DNA of 64,000 nt from Ancylostoma caninum. Lineage: Eukaryota > Nematoda > Chromadorea > Rhabditida > Ancylostomatidae. Made by a program: the position numbers and the translations under genes. The notes beneath the pieces were generated by a model. It saw only the letters and a program-made list of their open reading frames with translations, did no database searches and was not told the origin of the DNA. This document shows positions 45,771-56,847 of this stretch, piece by piece. Position 1 is the first letter of the stretch, and each line of letters opens with the position of its first letter. The stretch is taken from contig JBAJFG010000604.1 of NCBI GenBank assembly GCA_037903475.1, positions 124,001-188,000 of the forward strand, written 5' to 3'.

Positions 45771-48700
45771 TATAGGGACCAGCAAAATGGCTCTTATGCT
45801 CATCTACCTGTCATTCTCACACAGTTGAAATTAGATATTTAATCAGAGTTCTGATCTGAACAGTATGCGTCTAAATAGGCACCGAATTCAGGGTGATCCC
45901 ATTATCCTCTACGAATCAGTTGTGTCGCCATATCTAATGCGCTTCGATCTTTCTATTTCACGTTTTTTTTTCGTGAATCTGTGAAATAATTGACTTGTAA
46001 ATCAAGGAGGTGATTACGAAAACCGCCGCAGAACCCTTTGGTTTACTCTTTTAATCATAATACTATGCCGAAAACAAAAATGGAGGGAATTTCATGTTGA
46101 AAATCTTTGGTGGGTAAAAAGTTGTTTTTGTACATGTGCCGAGATGACGGACGTGCGAACGAGACAGTGTTTACTGCACTGATTAGATAATGCCGTCGGG
46201 ACGGTGGAGGTGGTTTGTTACGAATCTCCTCGAGAGTGGAGTTCCATTGCTAGCCTTGTTCACTAAGTGGCAAAGAAAGTAAGGGACCAAACTACCTTGT
46301 AGGTGATCCCCTCCCTTCCGCACGCAAGTACGCCAGCATGAGGCGTTTTCAGGTCATCAGCGCTTACAGTGCTTACAGCAGTAAGGGCCAGAGTTCCAGT
46401 TTAGGAAAAATTCAATAGCTACAAAAGTAGCGGGATGAGGACGATGTTGCAGCCCAGAACCACTACACGAATTACAATGAATTTTCACGCTTTCATGTAT
46501 ACATATAAAAAAACTACATGGCTGGCTCCGTAGTTGTGTGAATCAGAAAGAAATGCGTTCAAAAAAAAAGAGACAAGGGCAAGAACACGTTACATGAATA
46601 GAAATCTGTTCATTGAAGTACTAGCGATGTTTAACGGTATTATCGTGCGAATCAAATACGGTGGCTCTGGTTCTGACGTCCCTTACATCCCTCCAAATTT
46701 TTGGTGAAACACGCAACAAACATATTGGGTGTTAACATGAATCTGTGCGTTTTTGTTTCGTTGCGATTTTTTCTTGTGATTGTCATCTGTTGGTGTGGTT
46801 CCTATTGTACTGAAATTCTAATTCTACTCGGAAAAATTCACCACTTATACTTACCCAGGAATATTACGACCCTAACTCTTTATCAGTGAGATGAGCTCAC
46901 CTTCAATAAGAAGGATTAACTCGAAGCCAATGTAGTGCCCAGAACCCCAATGCCAGCTTGCTGATACGCAATTGGGTAGCAAGTTTCTGATCGCATCTGA
47001 AAGTTGCTCGCCCCAAAGTTTGTTGACAACTTGTTTTTGCTTTTCTTGTCGCAAGCTTCGGTATAAAAGATTGTCGAAAACTTCCTTTGGCTCTTCCTTA
47101 TTGACGAATTGTCGGGAGAAAAGGGACTGACAACCTGTTTTTGGATGGCATGATGACGGCAAACTTGTCGACAACGATTTTTCAGTTAAACGGTTATCTG
47201 CACAGCTTTTCTGGTGTTGCACCTTCTGATGCTTTGAAATAACGATGAGATGGGATTAAAAAAATCAGTTTATAAAGAAAACAAGAATTCAATGAGAGGT
47301 CTTCGAAGCCGCCAGCAAAACCCATAATGTTGAGGCCTCGTGTATGTACTTTCATGAGATTTTTACTCTTCAATCTGTTACCAATGAATGTTTCTAGCTG
47401 AGTAAGAAGGGTAGGGATAGGGTGGCTGGACGGTGACAGGCCTGCAAAAAGGAAAAATGTATTTTCAGTTCAAATTTGGATAACCTGCTTCCTAATTGAA
47501 ACTATCTCATACACAGTGGTGACGTCACTTGAGCAAGAGTGTGGTTGAGTTTCAGGGTAATACAAACAATGAGTGAGAGTTTTGTACAGGATTGCTCCAC
47601 CCACACAGTAAAGCTAGTTGCAGTGACCCCCATCATAACCGGATTCGCTTCTGATAAATACTCTACTCATGCACGTGAAAGGCCATTACAAAAACGATCA
47701 GAGAGATGGCAACTGGTTCAAGTACGCATATTGGATACGAACTTTTGCTGAGGGTGCGAAACAAATGATCTGGCAAAGCTCGTTGTTTTTTTTTCTGTCG
47801 ATGCAACTGTTGCGCTGGAGGAAAACATATTAATTTTCCTCCGCAGGGAAACAAAAGGACTACCTGGCATCAAACTGAAATTCTTTTCTGAGAGCTGGGG
47901 TAACGCGTTGCAAGCTTGTATTTTTGCTATTTGCTGAGTATGTCCCCATGAGAAACAATTCAATTACATACTAAATCTAAGAAAAAAATGATTTTCTTCA
48001 GAGAAATTTCGGTCGGACTCGTCCAAGGGAATTCTTCTTCTGAGTATCCACTCTACAACCATCACTGGTAGATGCGGACTTCAGGAGAAATGCATAGACG
48101 CCCGCTGCAAAAGTATCCACGGGGAACGACGCCCTATAATGTTCATTTTAGCCAGAAACTGAAAACCGATGAAAGATTGCAAACGATGATCACCAAAGAG
48201 CCTATATAGGGTACGCCAAAATTGCTGTTAATTTAAGATCGTATAATCGTCGGTGTTTAGAGGAGTGCTGACTGAAATTGCCCAAACTTAGGCAGAAATG
48301 GAGACGGACCAATCATTTTCTAAACACAGCAAATTAAGCCTCTGCATTAGTTCTATTATGGAGTGTAGAGAACCAAGAGATAGAAGTACTGGTAAAGCAG
48401 AAAAAAGAGCACTGAGAAGCTTTCGCTTCTGTTTTATACACTGCTTCTGATGTGAATCGAATGCGTGCCGACATAATTTCTTTTTTTTTGCCGACATTGC
48501 CGACATAATTTCAATGAATGCTAGTACATATCATTGGCGAACGTGAGGAGGCGATGGGTCGCACGACTTCAAAAATTGTTTCTTCATAAAATTGTTAGAA
48601 TTTTTGTATTAACTTATTTCAGACTGTTTCTATTGTCATCATTTCTTATATGTTTTTTGTCAATTACTTATTCAATACTTTATTTTTGTTATCATTTCTT

Positions 48701-48904
48701 ATATGACTAGCGCCCCTTGGGGACGCTAGAAGGTGGGGGGTGGGGCAGCCACTTGGGGCATGTGCAAAAGCTGTGCACTTGCTGAATTCCTGGAAAATTG
48801 ACAAAGAAGCAAAAAAACTGAACTAATCATGAAATGGGCTCAAATATGAAATCCTTCCTATAAGTTGAGTATGAAAATGAGAAGTACGTTATCCATCGTA
48901 CGCC
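45771..48904. other. intergenic upstream of ttr gene C, no gene recognised
   Basis: Several open frames of 60-116 codons occur on both strands (for example 46872-47222 on the - strand), but none shows a motif, signal peptide with splice context, or transposon signature. Confidence 0.45.
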
Positions 48905-49690
48905 TTTTACGCGCGTTTTCCTCACTACTGGGCCAAAGCGAACTCGTATTCTGGCGTTCTCCACAAAATTGGGCCACGGCGGGCGTTTTTTTTTCCATCG
49001 GCGGACCCGCATTCTTGCGTGTTCCTCATTGTTGGGCCAAAGCAGGCCCCTTCTCCGTCGGCGGACCGGTATCCTGATGATCTCCACATTATTGAGAAAC
49101 GGCGGGTCCTTCCTCGTAGACCCATATCTGGCGTCCGCCACACCTTTGTGCCAAAGCGAACCCGGTCACCGTCGGCTGAACTTTATCCTGATATTCCTCC
49201 TTCGCCGGTGGACCACAATGGCTGTGGCGGACGCAGAAAGTGGGCGGGAGGGAGGACGTGGGGGAAAAAAGTGGGTTCTCCATAGCTTTGGGGACTCAGA
49301 TGGAAAATAAAATTAATAAAAAGATTAGCTATAGCAGTAAATATTAAATAAAAATTATATTGAAAGCAATAATAAAAATAAACAACTAAAAATAAATAAT
49401 GCAAGGTTTTCATTTGTTTTGTGAAGTAATCTTGAAAATTTAGCGACCCATTCTCGGGGAAGGAGGGCCTCGCCTCCCCCGCCTTACATCCACCATTGGT
49501 GGATCCGTATCCTGGCGTTCCCCACACTATAGGGCCACAACGGGCCCTTCAGCCGTTGATCAACCCTTATTCTGGTGTTTTTCCTCACAATTAGCCCAAC
49601 CCGGACCCGCTATCCATCGGCAAAGCCTTATCCTAGCGTGTTCACCCCTATTGGGCCACGCCACACTTGTTTTCTATCAGTGCATCCGTA
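48905..49690. repeat. diverged minisatellite, unit about 60 bp, interrupted
   Basis: A motif of the form (T/G)CTGGCGTTCTCCAC...TTGGGCCAAAGCGGGC...CC(G/A)TCGGCGGACC recurs near 48913, 48954, 49017, 49076, 49131 and 49191, then near 49513, 49574 and 49640. Spacing varies from about 41 to 63 bp. The two blocks are separated by an AT-rich stretch (49300-49440). Because the unit length is often near a multiple of three, long open frames appear on both strands. They are a by-product. Confidence 0.8.
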
Positions 49691-49699
49691 CCCTTTGTA

Positions 49700-51564
49700 A
49701 ATCTCTAGAGTTATGGTAAAGGCTTGAGAGTTATTCAGGAATTTTGATCAGTTGATCTGCGCTGCGGCGGATCCTAGACGAGCCTTACGGGACTTGTCTG
49801 GCCAACTGAGGCCCGCTTGAAAGTGTGGCCCAGTGTACCGTTCGGTCAGACAAGGTGCGTGAGGTGCGGGCGCCTAGCCACAGATGTCCGGCTCGTCGAG
49901 CGTTGGCGCAGGAGCACACACGTGCCCGGCGAACTCATTTTTGTATCATTTTTGTAGTCACCCCTTGCAATAATGCATGACGTGCCTTAATCCTGCCATC
50001 TCAGTAGCCAGCAGGTCGAATGCAGAATAAGGCGCAACTAACGGCGGAGTAGGCGCGCCAAATCCGCCCACTTTTGCGTTTATCCCGCAGGTGCCATACC
50101 GCAAGGAATGGTGTGTTCCGCCGCTCCAAACGCCCGAATGTCTGAGCAGGGACTTATGGAGACAGAACCATTTGGAATTAATCATTCTCAGTAAAAGAAT
50201 CTTTTCTTTGCCGTATTCCCGAAAATTTCTCGAACTTATTACATTCCAGGACTAATGGACCACTTTTTCACCTTTTAGAATCGTTGTTACATTTCCCACA
50301 TTAGGTTTTTTTCTTCAAGATTGGAAGTTTCTTGCTCGAATACTTTTCTTCTGCCCTGAGAAATCCTATTTTGTCATTCACCAACATTAATCATGTTATT
50401 TTCTTTCGTTTCTTTGTGGCGCACTTCTGGTGCATAAATAAATAAGTATCCAATCAAATTCTCCAGGTTCCATTAATTCTCGCATCAATTCCATTTACTC
50501 TAAACGAATAACACTGGATTTGCGAGATGGCGATGTTACCTCGAGACAAAGCATCTCATCTAAATGGAGTTTCTGCACTGTGAGCGGCGTTGTTTTGATA
50601 GTTCTCGGCTGTAATTGTTTCTCGGATATTCTAATAGGAGGCTCCAACAAACCTTTGCCGAAGATCTGAGTATTTCGCTTTTCTAATTCATTTGAGCCCC
50701 TTCGTCGATCACCAATATCTGCGTAGTTTGGTTCCCACCTATTTCTGTTTTCTGTTGACTTAACAAAGGAATTGTTCTTTGATGATCGATCCCTGGTAGG
50801 TCAAAAATATCGCCCGCGGCCATTCACTGCAACGAAAACAAGAAATCAATTTTAGGATTTAAATTTTTGGGATTCTTTTTGTTTATAACAGTCGCGCACT
50901 CTAGGTTGGATGGTTCTAGTGGCACGTGCGCAATTGCATCGCGGTCTTCTTGCTAGTTTTACTTCTACTGTGTTTTTGACGTAATTTCTATTATTTTTTT
51001 GTCTTGACGACTTTTTTTACTGACGTTGTCGCCTACTTGGATATTCTTCACATGACACAACAGTGGCTACTGAAAAACTTCACTTTCTTATTACCTAGGC
51101 TATCGATCCCTTTTCTGATTTTTTTTTTGAATTTTAATTGCAGTTTTCCGCTGTTTTGTTTGGAAGGCGAGGTCCGTAAATCACAGTTCTTAACTGCCCT
51201 ACTACTCCGACAGCGGCACTTGCTTTCTGCGGGACAGGGAGGTTTTTTTGCGTTTGCTACGAGATGCAAGTCAACTTTACGGATTGTTCGTCAGTTATTA
51301 CAACTACAGCCAGTTCTAGAGCGGACGATTTTGACTGGCGGTACCCGCTTGTTCTGATGGTACTACAGTAGTTGAAGTTTTTTTTTCATTCACTTGTTTT
51401 GATCTAAATTTTTTATTCTTCTTTTCCATTCAGCCGTCTTTTCAATATTTTAGCTAGTGCTGTGTTTTGTGGGCTAAATCACGCTGTGTGCTGGTTCGTT
51501 AGATGTTATCGTCGTACTCGTTAAACTAACATGGTGGAGTGTGAGGATGTGCAAGCATATGTGA
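49700..51564. other. repeat-rich intergenic stretch, no gene recognised
   Basis: 49740-49935 and 50030-50150 are GC-rich blocks unlike the surrounding AT-rich DNA, and look like dispersed repeats. 51000-51360 is open on both strands. It lies where the integrase region of the adjoining Ty3-type relic would be, but I saw no HHCC or DDE integrase motif. Confidence 0.45.
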
Positions 51565-52220
51565 CTAACGCAAATTGTGTTGCTTTTGTTTCAGAACTCC
51601 TGCCACAGCTTTTCCTGGACTATCGGTTTCGATTACAAATGGTGGTGATTCTAATCTAGGTGCAACGAGAATTGGGGCGCTTATTAAGACTTGTTCTAGA
51701 AGGATCATTGCCGTTTAACATTCTAAGGTCTATGTAGCTGAAAGGTGTGCCTTCCTTATTTAGTGTTGTTAACGGGAAGCGATTGATGCAAAATTGCGAA
51801 TCTACGGAAGAATTATCACATTCCAAGAAAACCTCCAATATCTCTGGGTTCCTAGGCGTCGGGCTCTTGAACAGGTTTTATTCCGTCTTTGCTGAGTATG
51901 AAGCCAAGGAATTTGATCTTATTTGACTTCTTAGTGTGCAAACTCGCATTTAGATGTCTTATACTTCATTCCGATTTGCTCAATTTTTGAGAAGCTCCAT
52001 CAACATCGGATTGATGTTCTTCGGGGATTTCGGATGCGATTATTGGGTCATCGAGGTATATGAAGACACGGTCTCGTAAGTGCTCATTGAAGTTGTCCAT
52101 GAGTCTCATAACGTTGCGTTGCAGGTGCTCCTTCTAAACCCATGGGCATTCTTATATATTCTGATGCTGAAAGCATGCAAATGCTCTTCTTTCACTTCAT
52201 AGAAAATCAAGGAAGGAGTA
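51565..52220 (-). pseudogene. Ty3/Gypsy reverse transcriptase-RNase H, decayed
   Basis: Read on the - strand across several frames: KEEHLHAFS, RMPMGLEGAPAT, RLMDNFNEHLRDRVFIYLDD (the RT catalytic YLDD, near 52047-52058), then ASEIPEEHQSDV, FLGFILSKDGIKP, LTTLNKEGTPF, and finally APILVAPRLESPPFVIETDS with GKAVAGVLKQKQ, the start of RNase H. Order and spacing follow the Ty3/Gypsy pol polyprotein. There are at least four frame changes and in-frame stops, so it is inactive. No LTRs were found: gag and protease would be expected above 52220 and integrase below 51565, and neither was recognised. Confidence 0.88.
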
Positions 52221-54576
52221 GGACATTTCTTGACACAGAGACCTATTATTTTCCTATTTGAAATGGAAGCTAGCGCAGCAGAAAGTGAGGAAACCAATAG
52301 TTAGTCGAGAACCCAGCACAGCCTGATTGCCTTCACAATGAGGAGACGCATTATCATCATTACATTGTCAAGGAGGAAATACAGAAGCGGAAGATCATCC
52401 AAATTCCATTCTGGTATCTAGCAGGTAAGTGATGAGTGACTAAGCCATTTATTTCAGAGAGTCGCGTGTATGCAAGCTGACATCTTTCGCATAATCAATG
52501 TATCGGAACAGGGTGTTCATGAAGATATCCAAGGAGCAATTGAGACCCTTCAAAACAAGACGAAAACACTTGATGTTACTTCGACAGAGCATAGTGTAGA
52601 TGCAACGCTGCGATCTATCACGGAGGGGTAGAGCTTCAAAGAGCCGGAAGTCCTCCGAAGCCACAACATATCAATATTTATATGAGAGGATTAACAAAGT
52701 GAGACATTCAGTTTCTCGTCAGCAGCCAAGGAATGTGCTTTTATTCAGAAATTATTTCAAAGATCCAGCATGTTGTTTTACTTCCAGAAGGTTGCTTTGA
52801 ACAAAAAAGGAAAGGCAATAAGAGCACCGTTCTTCCAAAGTACGCTGAAGACAAAGTGTCAACGTGCTCTATTTGCTCCCGCGTTCAATGACCTGGTGAT
52901 GAAACTTTCATCGGCTGGACCCAGTGCAGCACACTTGAAAAGTGGAGTCATAAGAAATGTATCTCCAAAGATCGTTTGTTTCCGCACGATAGTACCCGTT
53001 TTAGGGAACCTTTTTGCTTGCACCGACTTTTCAAAGTGTCATTCTGAATATCCATCAATCGCAGTCACTCTCTACGAAAGACCACCTTTTTATACACTTG
53101 AATTGTTTGTGTCTATTTCAACATAGGTGATTTTGCAACATAGTCATAGACAATGTTCTTAAGTATTTGTGGCTTTAATGAGGACAGATTCAAATAAAGT
53201 CGCTATTGGTTGCATGCGGCTATACCATTATTGTATAACAGGAGGTGCGCATGAGCGGATATCGAAGAAGCTAAAAGAGTACAGTTATTTAACTCCTTCT
53301 ACTGCACAGAAAAACGCTCTAAAATAGGATGCAGAAGTCGACTGTGCATGAGCAACCACGACAAGCTGAAGGGCAGGCGGACCAAGCGCGCGCCCACTGA
53401 AATAGAAGTGCACTTAACTAACTCCGGGGATCGAAACGGAAAAATCATGTTCAGAAGCATTGTTTAAAGTGATATTAATGTAAAGTGGGTGTCGATAGAA
53501 GTACGTGGCTCGATCGCGCCATGGAATTGCCACAGCAATGGCAAGCCAGGGTTTTCCTGATATCATAGTTTATCATCCTATCTGACGTCAACAATCAAGG
53601 AAATGAAATAATTTCTGAAAAAATCTAAGTTTGCTAATTGACGATTTAGGCGCAATCGGCGTATTGCGCTTCCCCATTTCGCGAAGAGCGCGCTTTCGTT
53701 GACGCTCACTGTACGTATAATATATCATTTTTGTCCAGCAGATCTGACCCGCTCAGGAGAACGCCTCAAAAATTTCCATATTGCGCTAGCATAGCAGCCC
53801 ATGAAGGGTTGGGCTTGATGAAACACTGACCACACAACCCAACTATGGCTACCGTTTTCAGCTGTCCCATAGGCTATATAGCGTTTAGAATGTGTAGAAA
53901 TGATATAGAATGTCGGTAGGCTAAACTAGTCCCGGGCTAACCCCGACTACAGCTCGCCAGCAGAACAACCACCTCACGTGAAGGGTCGAACCATTGTGCT
54001 AGAGTAGAGGAGAAGTAAGTGTATTGTATTAGAAGGAAAGGAAATGATGTGTAACATTGGTTTACATGAGTGGAAACTCATTTTCAATCCGATGCATAAT
54101 TCATTTTCACGTGTGTGAGTTGACCCGCACATGCACTGGTTGCTTCAGCTTTCCCTTCTTGGCGTCAACGCCGGTTGTTGGCGCAATCATACTGCCAAAA
54201 ATCGAAAATAAGCTTTGAGTTGCGTCGTTCTATTCACTGGAGAAGTCAATAGTTCCAGTTCTGACGTGCGTTTTTTGAATATTTTGCGAGTTGAATTTCT
54301 TTGTCTTTCTCCCTGTAGGACCGTTGGCTCACTTACTGTCATTTCCGTGCTTCCTGTCTAAAACGTGGCTCGCCGTTTCTGGAATTTTCAAAATTTTCAC
54401 ATCATTCTTGTTATTCCAATCTTGCTATACCAGAAACTTCAGCACTTTTCTTGCTGCTATCTTGCACAAGAGGCGTATTGGAGCTGTTGACTCATTCTTA
54501 CGCTACGTATTTTGGGTTTACGCTACGTATAGTGTTGATGCAACATCCCACAAAATCGTTTGAAACTCTGGACACC
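52221..54576. other. intergenic, no gene recognised
   Basis: Short open frames only, the longest at 52770-53126 (+), without a recognisable motif or splice context. Confidence 0.4.
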
Positions 54577-54774
54577 GGTTATTTCATATGATGATCATGA
54601 TCATCATCATCAAGCACATCACTATTTCATAGGCCGAGATCGGAATGTTCTCCTAATTTCCTGCGGAACTCCGATGTGCACGTCAGTCCTTGATCTATTG
54701 CCTTCGTCAGGCGCAAAAACGCAGTTACGGGACAAACACGGATATGAAAATCGTGATCATCGTATGAAATAACC
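54577..54774. repeat. short foldback repeat
   Basis: GGTTATTTCATATGATGATC at the left pairs with GGTTATTTCATACGATGATC (inverted) at the right end, about 198 bp apart. It contains GATGTGCACGTCAGTCCTTG (54673 on), repeated directly at 55305. No target duplication identified. Confidence 0.6.
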
Positions 54775-55336
54775 CCTCTACGCAAAGTTTCAGAAGATTT
54801 TGAGAGATACCTTATCAACCAATACCCAACTTTACCCCACAAAAATGTAGTTACGTTAAAGAATAGATGTTCTTGGTTAGCAGCTGAATTGAACCCCCCC
54901 ACTGCAAAGTTCCAGCAGAACAGAACTTCTTCCAAATTTCTGTGTCGGTAAAAATGGAACACGGCCATGCCATTGAGTGAGGCAGTGTCCTCTCGTAAGA
55001 AGCTGTCGTCATTCACTTTCAAAATAGATTTACAGTGGACGTCAATGGCGTTGGCCCATTCGCGGCCTCGAGGACGTCGCACACCCGCGCCGTGCGCGCC
55101 ATGACCGATGTTTCTGCTGCTGTTATGCTATTTCTACCAGCTTGTCTACCCGATTTTAAGGATTTTCGACCAAATCGGGAAGAAAAGAGACTATAAATAG
55201 CACTCCGGCAGCAAACGACACCGATCCTGCGCGGTCGCGCTGCGTACTTCTTGAGGCCGCAGATGGACCACGGCCATCGCCGTTCAGTGTACATTATTAA
55301 GTAAGATGTGCACGTCAGTCCTTGATCTATTGCCTT
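54673..55336. repeat. pair of 32-bp direct repeats and related flanks
   Basis: GATGTGCACGTCAGTCCTTG followed by ATCTATTGCCTT occurs at 54673-54704 and 55305-55336. A second shared piece, (G/C)ACGGCCAT, lies at 54959 and 55268. The interval between is open on the - strand for 100-150 codons with no known motif. Probably fragments of one dispersed repeat. Confidence 0.55.
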
Positions 55337-55825
55337 TTCTAGGTGAATAAGGTCGTCACAAAGCACAAAGAAGAAAAGCATAGAGTGAAGGGGAGGATAT
55401 ATCTGTTCAGTTGTACAAAAGTCACAGAGGAGAGGAGCTTGCGAATGCGCTCAGTAAATAGGGGGGGAGGGCAGAGACCCGGCGGATTGCACGAACTGCT
55501 CAATTATCATCGCGTCTGAAACAGACTATGTATAACCATGGAACCTAAAATGCCACACAATCCACTCTTTATGTTCTAACGATGCTCACATACAGTGGTT
55601 TAGAAACCATAACTATTTCATGTGTTGAGTGTAGGTGCACTAGTTGTTCAACTGACGCGTAATTGAACAGTCTGCTATAATAGACTGAGCCGATACAGCG
55701 CCACTCACTACTTCCAGTTTAGAACTTGGAGCGCTTCCATCATGCAAGATCGCTGAAATTACCAGTACGACAAATTGACACCTCGTGTGTGATCACAGAA
55801 CATGCGCGCCACTCACTACTCAGAC

Positions 55826-55955
55826 AATGGAACGGGCTGACCGCGGTACCATATTTGGCGGACCGTAGCCAACTCCGCGGTCAGCCAAATAATTAAGCGC
55901 GGTCGGCCAGACTTCTGTGCACGGTCAGCTCGCTAAAGGCCCGCGGTCAGCCCGT
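55826..55955. repeat. GGCTGACCGCGG repeat cluster, left copy
   Basis: Five or six variants of CCGCGGTCAGCC occur in both orientations within 130 bp. The left edge CTCAGACAATGGAACGGGCT matches, inverted, the right edge of the cluster at 62180-62340. Confidence 0.75.
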
Positions 55956-56369
55956 CGAAGTGACGTCGTGGCGTGCTGATAACGGCTGTAATAGTTGCTG
56001 ATGATGTGCGGATGACATCTTAGGTATCAAATTCAACATCAGACAAGAAACTTCCCCTTTTATATCTGGAAATGGCGCAGCACGAACCGTTCTGAAAAAT
56101 AGAGAGGCCAAAACCACCAGGATTCATTCGTATTCTTCAGATTATGTGCTTGAAAGTTTTCGCTTCTGTGGCCATTCACCAGATGCACAATATTAATGGC
56201 CAAGCTCTCTCAATGAGAGCTTCACTCCAAAAATGTCTAGGTAATGGCACCCAATCCCCGCAATCTGCGGGAGGTTCCACTGCTTCATCAAAAAATGGAT
56301 GTGAGATACGTAATCTTCTGTTTTAACGGTACCCGAGATTGATAAAGTCCTTTATTCTCTTCAGCCAAC

Positions 56370-56398
56370 GTTTCGGCGTGATTTCGCCTTTTTCAAGG
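56370..56398 (-). ncRNA. degenerate hammerhead-like motif, left arm
   Basis: On the - strand: TTGAAAAAGGCGAAATCACG then CCGAAACGTT. Stem II GGCG/CGCC is perfect, but the CTGAnGA core reads TTGAAAA, so this copy should not cleave. Compare the right arm at 61919-61948. Confidence 0.4.
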
Positions 56399-56548
56399 CC
56401 TGAAAGGGCTACACAATTCGTGGACTCTACCAGACCAAGTGCATCAGTAGATCAAGCCAAAAGCCCAACACGTTATTTTTGAATCAGCGAAAAGTCCGCA
56501 AAGTTAGCACAAACCTTCGGTCGTTCCACTCCTAGCCACACACAACTT

Positions 56549-56801
56549 CTCTGATAACTGTGCAGGACGAACGCAGCCCGAACGGCGTAATGGTTCGGTT
56601 AGAAACCATAGCAGCAACGGTTACCAGTTGCTGCCATCCTCCCCTCGATTGCTGCTCAGTCTGTCGGCCCTTTAGCAGCAATTGCTGAGGGACGGCAGCA
56701 ATCAAGGGGAGAATGGCAGCAAGTTGCAACCGTTGCTGCTAGGGTTTCTACCCGAACCATTACGCCGTTCGGGCTGCTTTCGTGCTGCACAGTAATCAGA
56801 G
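56549..56801. mobile_element. 253-bp palindromic MITE inside the left Penelope arm
   Basis: Inverted ends CTCTGAT(A/T)ACTGTGCAG continue through GCAGCCCGAACGGCGTAATG, about 55 bp. The middle is also palindromic (GCAGCAACGGTTACCAGTTGC against its complement). The uninterrupted sequence in the right arm (CACAAC|TTGCTAG, inverted, near 60500) gives the empty site and a TT duplication. No coding capacity; superfamily unassigned. Confidence 0.9.
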
Positions 56802-56847
56802 TTGCTAGTAGCGAATGTATGTGGCAAGTGAGAACTAACCGGTTCAA

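Noticed and set aside
45594..45803. N-terminal extension of ttr gene C made of Phe-Ile-His-Ser repeats
   Set aside because: It is the translated TGAA microsatellite, lies upstream of a strong 3' splice site and would bury a normal signal peptide.
48827..49310. Overlapping Arg/Trp-rich open frames on both strands
   Set aside because: By-product of the ~60-bp minisatellite; opposite strands are equally open.
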